Positions 18,914 to 26,914 of a stretch of 64,000 nucleotides of DNA are shown here, piece by piece; position 1 is the first letter of the stretch; each line of letters starts with the position of its first letter. A program made the position numbers and the translations under genes. The notes under the pieces are model-generated. The model had not been told where the DNA came from and did no database searches. It saw only the letters and a list, made by a program, of their open reading frames with translations. Location of the stretch: the NCBI RefSeq assembly GCF_001278035.1, contig NZ_CP009452.1:1025501-1089500 (forward strand). Reading direction: 5' to 3'. The stretch comes from Sphingopyxis sp. 113P3 (GTDB lineage: Bacteria; Pseudomonadota; Alphaproteobacteria; Sphingomonadales; Sphingomonadaceae).

Positions 18914-19836
18914 AGGGTGCCGGACCCCTGACCCTGGCGCTCGGGTGTGCGATGGCTTGGGGGCTGCTCGCGCGCGAAGCTCCCCCGCCCGGCGCCAGCG
19001 CCACCAAAGCGCTCTGCGCCAAGGCGGGCGGGACCGTCACCATAGCGGCTGGCGCTACCGCGCTTGGCGAGGATGGTCCGGGCGTCCCGGGCGCCGTCAC
19101 CAGGGTTCGGGCCTTTCGCATCGACCGCACCGAAGTCACGAACCGCCAGTTTGCGGCCTTCGTCGAGGCGACGGGTTATGTGACGGAAGCCGAAAAGCAG
19201 GGCGAGGCGGCGGTTTTCATCCCGCCGGACAGGCTTGAGCGCGGCCTTGAGGATCCCGGGCAATGGTGGCGCATGGTCGCCGGGGCGACCTGGAGACACC
19301 CCCAGGGCCCGGGGTCGTCGATCGACGGCGCGCTCGATCTGCCCGTTGTGCAGGTCACCTTCCGCGATGCGCTGGCCTATGCGCGCTGGCGCGGTGGGAC
19401 ATTGCCGAGCGAAGCGCAGTGGGAGCGCGCGGCTCGGGGCGATCAGCAGGGCCATCGCGATCGCCACAGCTGGGCCCGGTCGAAAGATGGCGCGCCGCTC
19501 GCCAATGCGTGGGACGGGGTCTTTCCGGTCGCGAACACGGGAGCGGACGGCTTTCGAGGCGTCGCTCCGGTCGGATGCTTTCCGCCCAATGATTTTGGGC
19601 TGTTCGATATGGTTGGAAATGTGTGGGAATGGACGCTCGGGGCCGGCGGCGAGCCGGCCGCGCTCCGCGGCGGATCCTATCTTTGTTCGCGCAACTATTG
19701 CGCCAATTACACCCCGACAGGCCGCCAGGAGCATGAAGCTGACCTTGCGACGTCGCACGCCGGCTTCAGGGTGGTCTATCCCGTCGGCGCCGGAGACGGG
19801 GGCGCCATGATGGACCGGGATTCCGGCGGCAATTGA
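18910..19836 (+). CDS. Formylglycine-generating enzyme (SUMF1 family), apparently exported
   Basis: A 308-residue FGE-sulfatase domain protein that should oxidise the sulfatase motif cysteine to formylglycine. Signatures: FRIDRTEVTNRQFAAFVEATGY; PVVQVTFRDALAYARWRGGTLPSEAQWERAARG; FGLFDMVGNVWEWT; and the copper-binding pair in RGGSYLCSRNYC (Cys259 and Cys264), as in active FGE. The first ~22 residues form a hydrophobic segment (GPLTLALGCAMAWGLL), so it is either exported or membrane-tethered, unlike cytosolic bacterial FGEs. It is coupled to the sulfatase by ATGA. C-terminal modification motifs match up to GFRVVYP. Confidence 0.9.
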   Translation: MKGAGPLTLALGCAMAWGLLAREAPPPGASATKALCAKAGGTVTIAAGATALGEDGPGVPGAVTRVRAFRIDRTEVTNRQFAAFVEATGYVTEAEKQGEAAVFIPPDRLERGLEDPGQWWRMVAGATWRHPQGPGSSIDGALDLPVVQVTFRDALAYARWRGGTLPSEAQWERAARGDQQGHRDRHSWARSKDGAPLANAWDGVFPVANTGADGFRGVAPVGCFPPNDFGLFDMVGNVWEWTLGAGGEPAALRGGSYLCSRNYCANYTPTGRQEHEADLATSHAGFRVVYPVGAGDGGAMMDRDSGGN

Positions 19837-20027
19837 GCAGGTTAAATCGGCTTTGGTGAAGCGGTGGTCCATGCTGGCGGCAGGCTAATGCTTGCTGGCC
19901 AATGAGAGGGTGGCTCCGAGAAGCGATTCGGACGATGCGTTTAAGCGGGCAGCCTAAGCAACCGAGGGTTAAACCGGTCGTTAAGGAGGGACGAATATTG
20001 CTAGGGTGAGGAAGTAGCAGAACAGCA

Positions 20028-22802
20028 ATGCCAATATCCCCCGTTGCCGACGGCTCAGCGCCCGCCCAATCGGATGCCGTCGTGCGCGAGCAATATGCGA
20101 GCCTCGTGCGTCAGATTCCCCTGATGTACGCGCTCATGTTCCTCAACGTCCTGTTTCTGGCGCTCGTCACCACGGTCAACGGCACCTTGGCCGTCAGCCT
20201 CGTCGCACCGCTCGTGCTGATCGCGATCGTCGCCTCGCGCGGCGCCGCCTGGTACATGCGGCGCGGACGCACGGTGGGTGACGAGGAGATGCGGCGCTAC
20301 CTGCGTTGGACGATCATCCGTGCGGGCGCCTTCAGCTTCCTGTTCGGCGGCTGGGGCCTTTATCTCTTCCTTGCCGCCGATCCGTTCCACACCCCAGCGA
20401 TAGCGCTTTTTATCTTCGTCGGTTCGATCAGCTGCTGTTATTGCCTCCAGGCACTGCCTTCCGCCGCGCGTCTCGTGCTCCTGTTCGGCGCAATGCCGGT
20501 GACCGTCGGGCTCCTTTTCTCGCGCGACTTCTACTTCACGGGTACGGGTCTGACCTTTCTGCTTGGCGCAGCGGTTATCCTGCGGACGATCGCGACCACG
20601 CGCTCGGCGGTCTTTGAGTCGCTGCGTTCACGTTCCGAGATGGCCGCGCTTATCGAGGCGCTCCAGCGCAGCGAGGAACATTATCGCTATTCGGTCGAGC
20701 TCAACCCTCAGATACCCTGGATCAGCGATCCTGAAGGCCGGATCGTCGAAGTGGGGCCGCGCTGGAGCGAACTTACGGGCGTTTCGCCCAAGGCCGCGCT
20801 CGGCTGGGGCTGGACGGAAGCTGTGCACCCTGACGATCGGCCAGGCGTCCTCAGTCATTGGACGCAGGCGCTCACGTCCGAGGAAAATGCCGTTGCCGAC
20901 GTGCGCTACCGCGTGCGCCATGCGGATGGCAGCTTCCGCTGGTGCCGCGCCCGCGCGCATCCGCGCCGCGACGAAGAGGGGCGGATCATCAGCTGGTACG
21001 GGACGCTTGAGGATATCCACGATCAGGTGACGGCGGAGCTCGCCCTGCGCGAGAGCGAGGAGCTCTACCGCCTTGCATCGCGCGCAACCAATGACGTGAT
21101 CTGGGACATGTCGCACGTCACGGGCCGGATCGAGTGGGGCAATGGTGCTGAACAGATCCTCGGTTATCCCGAAGCGGCGAAAGGCACGTCTCTCGAGTGG
21201 TGGAAGGAACGCATCCACCCTGAGGATCTTGCTCACGTCAATGCAACCTATGACCGCATTCGCATCAATCGCCAGGACAGCTGGAGCCATGAATATCGGT
21301 TCCGCGCGGCATCGGGCGAATATATCAACATCTTTTCGCGCGGCTATGTCGTGCGCGGTGAGGACGGCGAGGCGGTGCGCTCGATTGGCGCGCTCCTTGA
21401 TGTCACCGATGCGCGGAGGGCCGAACGGGAATTGCGCTGGGCCGCGAACCATGATCCTTTGACGGGCCTGCCCAACCGCAAGCTCTTCGGCGAAGTACTG
21501 GAAGCGGCGCTCGCATCGGAAGCCGCCGACGCGAAGTGCGTCGGGGTGATCGTCATCGATGTCGACGGCTTCAAGCTCCTCAATGACAGCCTGGGGCATG
21601 CAGCAGGCGATCAGCTGCTGCGAACCGTGGCCGAGCGGCTCCAGGCGAACCTCCCCCCCGACGCCACGGTCGCACGGCTCGGAGGCGACGAGTTTGCAGT
21701 GATCATGACCGGTCTTGGCCGCGATGAGCCGCTCGTCCCGGCGGCCGAGGCCATCCTGAACGGCGTCGGCGATGCCTTGACCATCGACGAAGGCGTCGTC
21801 GAGGTGAGCATCAGCGCCGGCGCCGCCATCTGGCCCGCGGATGGGCAGGACGCTGAGGCTCTTTTGAAGAGCGCCGACCTTGCTCTTTATGCTGCCAAAT
21901 CCGACGGGGCAGGGGGCGTTCGCGCGTTCCGCGCGGACATGCGCGAGGCCGCCGAAAGCCGCAAGTCGATGCTGCGCCAGGCGCGCAGTGCGCTGAGCGA
22001 TGACCGCATCATTCCCTTTTACCAGGCCAAGGCAGACCTGGTGACGGGCGAAATCGTCGGGTTCGAGGCGCTGCTTCGCTGGCATCACCACCGGCGGGGA
22101 TTGCAGCCCCCCGACGCCATTCGCGCGGCCTTTGAGGATACGCTGCTCGCGACCGCACTCACGGACCGGATGATCGACCATGTCCTCGCCGACATGGAGA
22201 GTTTGACCGAGAAAGGCATCGCGTTCGGCCGTATCGCGATCAACGGGTCGCTGGCAGACTTTCGGCGCGACGATTTTGCAGACCGGATCTTGACCAGGTT
22301 CCAGCAGCAAGGATTGCCGCCCACACTTCTCGAACTCGAGGTGACCGAGAGCGTCTTTGTCGATCATCTTGCGGCCAATGTTGAGCGCGCGCTGCAGACG
22401 CTCGCTGCCGAAGGCGTTTCGATCGCGCTCGACGACTTCGGCACCGGCTATGCTTCGCTGACCCATTTGCATCAGTTTCCCGTGCACGTGCTCAAGATCG
22501 ACCGGTCGTTCATCTCGCGGCTCGACACCGAAGAGAGCGCCGATTTCGCGATCGTCCACGGTGTTATCGACATCGCGCGTCGCATGAAGATCGCAACGGT
22601 TGCCGAAGGCGTCGAGAATGAAAGGCAGCTTGGCCGCTTACGCGAGCTTGGCTGCGACATCGGGCAAGGCTATCTCGTCAGCCGCGCGATCGGGATCGAG
22701 CGCGTGCCCGGCTGGCTGAAGCGCTGGTCGCAGCATCCCCCGGCCTGGTCGCGCATGGCGACAAGCGAGCCGGTCGGCCGCCAGGGTGGCAGCGGGCAGT
22801 GA
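20028..22802 (+). CDS. Membrane PAS-PAS-GGDEF-EAL c-di-GMP protein
   Basis: A 924-residue bifunctional-type c-di-GMP protein. About five transmembrane helices fill residues 30-190; two PAS/PAC sensor domains follow (about 205-335 and 340-460, with VRYRVRHADGSFRWCRARAHP and YRFRAASGEYINIFSRGY). The GGDEF domain has an intact GGDEF signature (residues 552-556) and the EAL domain has EAL (680-682), DDFGTGYASL and the late AEGVENERQ motif, so both cyclase and phosphodiesterase could be active. Which dominates cannot be told. It converges on a second diguanylate cyclase gene. The 191-base upstream gap was not resolved into promoter elements. Confidence 0.93.
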   Translation: MPISPVADGSAPAQSDAVVREQYASLVRQIPLMYALMFLNVLFLALVTTVNGTLAVSLVAPLVLIAIVASRGAAWYMRRGRTVGDEEMRRYLRWTIIRAGAFSFLFGGWGLYLFLAADPFHTPAIALFIFVGSISCCYCLQALPSAARLVLLFGAMPVTVGLLFSRDFYFTGTGLTFLLGAAVILRTIATTRSAVFESLRSRSEMAALIEALQRSEEHYRYSVELNPQIPWISDPEGRIVEVGPRWSELTGVSPKAALGWGWTEAVHPDDRPGVLSHWTQALTSEENAVADVRYRVRHADGSFRWCRARAHPRRDEEGRIISWYGTLEDIHDQVTAELALRESEELYRLASRATNDVIWDMSHVTGRIEWGNGAEQILGYPEAAKGTSLEWWKERIHPEDLAHVNATYDRIRINRQDSWSHEYRFRAASGEYINIFSRGYVVRGEDGEAVRSIGALLDVTDARRAERELRWAANHDPLTGLPNRKLFGEVLEAALASEAADAKCVGVIVIDVDGFKLLNDSLGHAAGDQLLRTVAERLQANLPPDATVARLGGDEFAVIMTGLGRDEPLVPAAEAILNGVGDALTIDEGVVEVSISAGAAIWPADGQDAEALLKSADLALYAAKSDGAGGVRAFRADMREAAESRKSMLRQARSALSDDRIIPFYQAKADLVTGEIVGFEALLRWHHHRRGLQPPDAIRAAFEDTLLATALTDRMIDHVLADMESLTEKGIAFGRIAINGSLADFRRDDFADRILTRFQQQGLPPTLLELEVTESVFVDHLAANVERALQTLAAEGVSIALDDFGTGYASLTHLHQFPVHVLKIDRSFISRLDTEESADFAIVHGVIDIARRMKIATVAEGVENERQLGRLRELGCDIGQGYLVSRAIGIERVPGWLKRWSQHPPAWSRMATSEPVGRQGGSGQ

Positions 22803-22820
22803 GCAGGCTTTCGCTCTTCC

Positions 22821-22847
22821 AGCGGGCTTCTCGCGCGAAGCCACGCT
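22821..22847. terminator. Possible bidirectional terminator hairpin
   Basis: Between two convergent c-di-GMP genes an inverted repeat reads AGCG-GGCTTC, loop TCGCGC, GAAGCC-a-CGCT: ten base pairs with one bulged A. There is no long T run on either side, so this is a structural guess supported mainly by position. Confidence 0.4.
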
Positions 22848-22866
22848 CGCGTTAGGGAAGGCGTCT

Positions 22867-24090
22867 TCAGGCGGCGAGTTCGGCTTCGGCGACGTCGGCT
22901 TCGAGGCAGAAGAGCGCGCGGGCCTTGCCGCCCGCTTTCGCGCGGTAGAGCGCGGCATCCGCGCATGCGAGAAGCCGCTCGAGCTCGAGTCCGAGCTTCG
23001 GCGCTGTCGCGATCCCGACGCTCACCGAAACCGACAAGGACAGCTCCCCTATGATGTAGGGCCTGCTGAGCTCGCGGATGATCCGGCGCGCGAGCATTTC
23101 GGCCTCGCTCTCCTCGCTGATCCCTGTCTGCAGCACGATGAACTCGTCACCGCCGAGGCGCGCAACGACATCGCCGGCGCGCACCATCGCTTCGAGGCGC
23201 CGCGCGACTTGCTTCAGAAGTTTGTCGCCCACGGGGTGACCATGGAGATCATTGACGGCCTTGAAGCCGTCGAGATCGAGATAATGAAGCGCGAGGAGGC
23301 TTTTGGCGCGCACCGCGGCGGCGGCGCGTTCCTGAAACTGCTCGCGCAGCCGAAGCCGGTTCGAAAGACCCGTGAGTGCGTCGGTTCGTGCAAGCTTCGC
23401 CATGTCGTGGCGCGCTGTGTGGTGCTCTACGGCGGAGTGATAGAGGTGGAAGACCGTCTGGAGGCTGAGGACGGCGATCGCGGCGATGATGAAGGCTTCG
23501 GCGAGAAACATCTCGCCGTGCAGCGGGTCGCTCGTCGGCTCGGCTGCGTGAAGCGCAAGACTGGTTGCGGTGGGAAGGGCGGCGACGAGCAGACTCGCGA
23601 CGCAGGCGAAGGGCCTCACCGAGGTGCGTGCGACGATGCCCGCGCCAAAGCCGAAGACGAGGCTTACGGTGAGGAGATGAACCGTCGGATCATGTCCCCT
23701 CATGGCTGCAATGTTGAGGAGCGCGAGCAAAGCGGCTGACGTCAAATTGCCCGCAGCATAGCGGCGCTCCCAGCGCCTGAGCTCCTCAAAGCCAAGGATG
23801 GGCGCTGCGCGGTGGAAGGCGGCGATGGTGGCAAGCCTTGCGATTGTCGTGAGCGCGCCGGCTGCAGCGAGCAGATAAAGAAAGGGGTTGCCCAAGTGGA
23901 GGCCGACAAGGATCGCGATGCCGACAAAAACGGCGCCCAGCCCAAAAATGGGCAAGCGCATGCTGTAGAGCATCTCGATGAAATCGCGGTAGACCGGCAA
24001 AGGCAGCAGGGCTGCGTCCGCGAAAATGCGCTGACGAAACGTGGTCGCGATCGGTGGCGTGGGGGCCGATCTGTCCATGGCGCCGATCAT
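22867..24090 (-). CDS. Membrane diguanylate cyclase (GGDEF)
   Basis: A 407-residue protein with six or so N-terminal transmembrane segments (about residues 40-225, ending in VLSLQTVFHLYHSAV) and a C-terminal GGDEF domain with the intact signature at residues 313-317 (ARLGGDEFIVL). It should make c-di-GMP from two GTP. The N-terminal membrane region resembles the MASE-type sensor seen in sphingomonad cyclases. No RxxD inhibitory site is obvious before the signature. An ATG four codons in is an alternative start. It is convergent with the PAS-GGDEF-EAL gene. Confidence 0.9.
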   Translation of the reverse strand: MIGAMDRSAPTPPIATTFRQRIFADAALLPLPVYRDFIEMLYSMRLPIFGLGAVFVGIAILVGLHLGNPFLYLLAAAGALTTIARLATIAAFHRAAPILGFEELRRWERRYAAGNLTSAALLALLNIAAMRGHDPTVHLLTVSLVFGFGAGIVARTSVRPFACVASLLVAALPTATSLALHAAEPTSDPLHGEMFLAEAFIIAAIAVLSLQTVFHLYHSAVEHHTARHDMAKLARTDALTGLSNRLRLREQFQERAAAAVRAKSLLALHYLDLDGFKAVNDLHGHPVGDKLLKQVARRLEAMVRAGDVVARLGGDEFIVLQTGISEESEAEMLARRIIRELSRPYIIGELSLSVSVSVGIATAPKLGLELERLLACADAALYRAKAGGKARALFCLEADVAEAELAA

Positions 24091-24213
24091 CCTCCGATCC
24101 TGTTAAACTTGGGTAACCCAAGGGCTCCGAGTCTGGTCACGCGGATGCATCTCGTGCGAATGACGCCACGATAGGGTCTGGACGGCCCCGGCCGCCAGGC
24201 ATTCACCGACTCG

Positions 24214-24615
24214 TTACGGGGCCGGTAGCTTGACCTCGGGCAATGCGTCCAGCCTTGCCTTGGTCATCGTTGTCTGAAGATCGGTGTCGGTGCCCCGCAC
24301 CACCGGCGTGAGGCCGAGTATGGGCAGATGGACATAGCGGTCTCCCGGTCCTTCAAGCTCGACCAAAAGCCGGTCAACCTTGCCCGAAGCGTCACGCAGG
24401 ACCTGTGCCACCTCACCGAGTTCCCTACCGTCGGATCCGACGATGTCGGCGTCGAGAAGCTGTGCCTCGCTCAGTCCGAGGGCAGCGGGTGTCGGTCCCG
24501 CCACAGTCGCGCTGGTTTCGGCCGCCCGCTCAAGCCTTTCTTCCGCGGCATCATTCTTGTCCGAGCAGGCTGCAACGAAACAAAGCGGCAGGGTCATCAG
24601 GAGCAGTTTTTGCAT
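24214..24615 (-). CDS. PRC-barrel lipoprotein
   Basis: A 133-residue lipoprotein: the signal peptide ends in the lipobox FVAAC with the acylated cysteine at residue 17. After a charged linker the C-terminal half is a PRC-barrel-like beta domain (LLDADIVGSDGRELGEVAQVLRDASGKVDRLLVELEGPGDRYVHLPI). PRC barrels in envelope proteins have no general enzymatic role; function unknown. It is isolated between a cyclase and a nitroreductase on the same strand. Confidence 0.8.
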   Translation of the reverse strand: MQKLLLMTLPLCFVAACSDKNDAAEERLERAAETSATVAGPTPAALGLSEAQLLDADIVGSDGRELGEVAQVLRDASGKVDRLLVELEGPGDRYVHLPILGLTPVVRGTDTDLQTTMTKARLDALPEVKLPAP

Positions 24616-24735
24616 GTCATTTCCTTTCGCTGATGATCGCTAACGCCTCTGCTCGCGCGTCGGTTGCCCGGGCGGCGGCGCGATGGAGAGAAGCGAGGTG
24701 GGGCCAGCCTTGAGGCGGCAGACCTCGCTTGAGCC

Positions 24736-25401
24736 TCAGTCGCCGAAGCCGAGAAACCTCACCTGCTCGCCGAGCGGAACGCGTTCGCGCTCGAACAGGT
24801 TGACAGGCGCCTCGGCCTCGCGCCATCCGATCGACAAACCGCAAAACAGGAGTGTGTCATCGTCAAGGCCGAGCTCGGCTTTGATCGTGCGCCCATAGAC
24901 CCCCATATATTCCTGCGGGCAGCTGTCGAGGCCCTCGCCGCGAAGCAAAAGCATGATGGTCTGGAGCCACATTCCCACGTCCGACCATTGCGGCTCCTTC
25001 ATGAATTTCGGAAAATGGCAAAGGAGGAGAACCGGTGCACCGAAGCAGGTGATATTGTCGCGCACGAAATCGGCGCGGCGATCCTTCTCGTCGCGTGCGA
25101 CGCCGACGGACGCATACATGGCGGCGCCGAGCGAGCGCAGCCGTGACTGATATTTTTCATGCGCTCCGGGCGCGGAGAAATCATATTCCAGGGGATCGTC
25201 GGGCTGGCTCGCGAGAAGCCGCGTCTGCAGCGAGCGCAGCGGCTCGCCCGTGAGGACGATGGCCTCCCAGGGCTGGAAGTTGCAGCCCGAAGGCGTGAAG
25301 CGGGCCTGGTCGAGCACCCGGTAGATGGTCTCGAAAGGCACTGGCCGATCTTCAAAGGCCCGGATGGAACGGCGGCTGGCTACGGCTTCTGCAACATTCA
25401 C
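24736..25401 (-). CDS. Nitroreductase family protein
   Basis: A 221-residue FMN-dependent nitroreductase-fold oxidoreductase, usually reducing nitroaromatics, quinones or similar with NAD(P)H. Signatures: AVASRRSIRAFEDRPV (FMN phosphate-binding Arg-Ser), ARFTPSGCNFQPWEAIVLTG, and WLQTIMLLLRGEGLDSCPQEYMGVYG with FCGLSIGW. The start is placed at GTG 25401 (reading MNVAEAVASRRSIRAF), preceded by GGAG; upstream in-frame codons lack family similarity. A MarR-type regulator lies just upstream on the same strand and may control it. Confidence 0.9.
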   Translation of the reverse strand: MNVAEAVASRRSIRAFEDRPVPFETIYRVLDQARFTPSGCNFQPWEAIVLTGEPLRSLQTRLLASQPDDPLEYDFSAPGAHEKYQSRLRSLGAAMYASVGVARDEKDRRADFVRDNITCFGAPVLLLCHFPKFMKEPQWSDVGMWLQTIMLLLRGEGLDSCPQEYMGVYGRTIKAELGLDDDTLLFCGLSIGWREAEAPVNLFERERVPLGEQVRFLGFGD

Positions 25402-25538
25402 GATGCAATATCTCCTCGAGGGTCTGCGCATAGACGTATCGGGCCCGGCGGGGTGCGCAACGCAGAAAGGATGGGGCCGCGAACAAGAAAAACTTCGCAC
25501 TCGAAGCGATCGATGATCGGCGCTGAGTTCCCTTGCAC

Positions 25539-26009
25539 TCAGATCGACGATTTCCAGCCGGCCGTGTTCATATCCCGCAGGCTCTCGACGGGAGGGCCCC
25601 AGTTTGCCGTGAGGGCATTCCAGAGATTGGCGACATTGTCGCGGCCGATCCGGCGCTCGAGTTCCGCGGTAAGCTGGAACACGGCATCGCGCGCATCATT
25701 GGCCCGCTTTTGACCAAGCGGTGTGATGGTAACGATCTTCGCGCGCTTGTCGCCGGGATCGGCTTCCATGGCGAAAATGCCCGTTTCGATCATCTCAGCA
25801 ATGATGGTGCTAGCCGACTGGCGCGAGATGCCGAGCGCGCGCGCGATGGCAGCGGGACGATTGCACCCTTGTCGCACGAGGATCATTGCCATCGTCTGCG
25901 ACCTTGAAACCTCGGCCCATCCCGCTTCGGTCATCAAGGTCTGGAGGCCTGCGTCGAACCAGCTGAAGGCCTCGAACAGGGGAATGAACAGCGTTTCAAC
26001 ACGTACCAT
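25539..26009 (-). CDS. MarR-type transcriptional regulator
   Basis: A 156-residue winged-helix regulator. The start at MVRVETLFIPLFEAF is preferred; the longer in-frame N-terminus is low-complexity and unlike the family. The recognition helix region is CNRPAAIARALGISRQSASTIIAEMIETG, followed by the wing EADPGDKRAKIVTITPLGQKRA, typical MarR. It probably senses small phenolic ligands and controls the nitroreductase gene downstream and/or the divergent plus-strand genes. The intergenic region 26010-26301 holds a palindrome (26208-26219). Confidence 0.85.
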   Translation of the reverse strand: MVRVETLFIPLFEAFSWFDAGLQTLMTEAGWAEVSRSQTMAMILVRQGCNRPAAIARALGISRQSASTIIAEMIETGIFAMEADPGDKRAKIVTITPLGQKRANDARDAVFQLTAELERRIGRDNVANLWNALTANWGPPVESLRDMNTAGWKSSI

Positions 26010-26207
26010 GAGTCTAGCCTTTGTCGGGAAGGTCGGCGATCCCGTGGGGGATAGCCTGGGGGCTGCATCAACATGGGGAGAAGGCGTGGCGTCCCGCGCG
26101 CTCAGTCGGACCCCCGAGTCTTGCAAGTTCGCGGCTCATTTCCCCCGTGCGCGCGGCTGCGAGTGCATCCGTTATAGGACCATGAACCCAAGGAATCCAG
26201 ACATTTT

Positions 26208-26219
26208 ATGTCATGATAT
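26208..26219. promoter_or_regulatory. Palindromic operator candidate ATGTCATGATAT
   Basis: A 12-base near-palindrome matching 11 of 12 positions of the perfect palindrome ATATCATGATAT at 31680-31691. It lies 83 bases before the NTF2-like gene, in the gap shared with the MarR gene. A candidate site for the TetR-type regulator encoded at the other end of the cluster; inference. Confidence 0.45.
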
Positions 26220-26301
26220 CTACCTATATTTGTCAGTTTTATTGACATTACAGGATCGGCTGGTTAGAGGGCTGGCAAACAAACAGGGATGGGGATGAGA
26301 G

Positions 26302-26781
26302 ATGACATCATCGGCGCACGAGGATGATCTTGCGGTCATCGACGCCATTCACAGCTGGTGTGCTGCAATCGACGGGCGCGATTGGGCTGCGCTGGAAGCG
26401 CTGATCACCGACCCGATTCTTATCGACTATAGCTCGAATGGAACCACGGGCGGCCATCTGGCGGCCTCCGAGTGGACCGATCGCCTCCGCGTCCTGCACG
26501 GGTTCGACAAGACGCTGCACATGGTGAGCAATGTCCGTCCCCATGTGGACGGCGATGCGGCGATCTGCACCTCTTACGTCAACGCGATGCATTTTCTCAT
26601 GGACGGCGAGGAGGAGTTCCACGCGCACGCCTGCGGTCAGTATCGCCATGATCTCATCCGGATCGAAGGGCGCTGGCGTATCAAGGGCGCGACATTTCTT
26701 CTCGCGGGGCGCCAGGGGGGGCACAAGGAGTTCGACAGGGCCTTTGCCAGGGCCCGGGAGCTTGCGCCCCAGCGCATGTAG
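26302..26781 (+). CDS. NTF2/SnoaL-like protein
   Basis: A 159-residue single-domain protein of the nuclear transport factor 2-like fold (SnoaL_4 type). Features: DDLAVIDAIHSWCAAIDGRDWAALEALIT at the N-terminus, FDKTLHMVSNVRPHVDGDAAICTSYVNAMHF in the cone, and EGRWRIKGATFLLAGRQG near the end. The fold includes dehydratases, isomerases and ring-hydroxylating subunits; no specific reaction can be assigned. It starts at an ATG after GGGATGAGAG and leads a possible cluster with a TonB receptor, transporter and EthD protein. Confidence 0.85.
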   Translation: MTSSAHEDDLAVIDAIHSWCAAIDGRDWAALEALITDPILIDYSSNGTTGGHLAASEWTDRLRVLHGFDKTLHMVSNVRPHVDGDAAICTSYVNAMHFLMDGEEEFHAHACGQYRHDLIRIEGRWRIKGATFLLAGRQGGHKEFDRAFARARELAPQRM

Positions 26782-26914
26782 GCGGGAGCCGGGCAACACT
26801 TTCCTTTCCGCGAGGCCAGGGGCCGCCTCATCGCAAGAGGGCCGGACGCGGGGGAAGCTTTCAAAACTTAGGTGCTTATTTAGCTAACTAACTAAAAATG
26901 GGGAGAATCGGAAT

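Noticed and set aside
20628..22559. 643-codon minus-strand frame
   Set aside because: Antisense shadow of the GGDEF-EAL gene.
26242..26269. TTGACA with a TTAGAG element upstream of the NTF2-like gene
   Set aside because: The -10 match is poor and spacing is 16; not strong enough to call a promoter.
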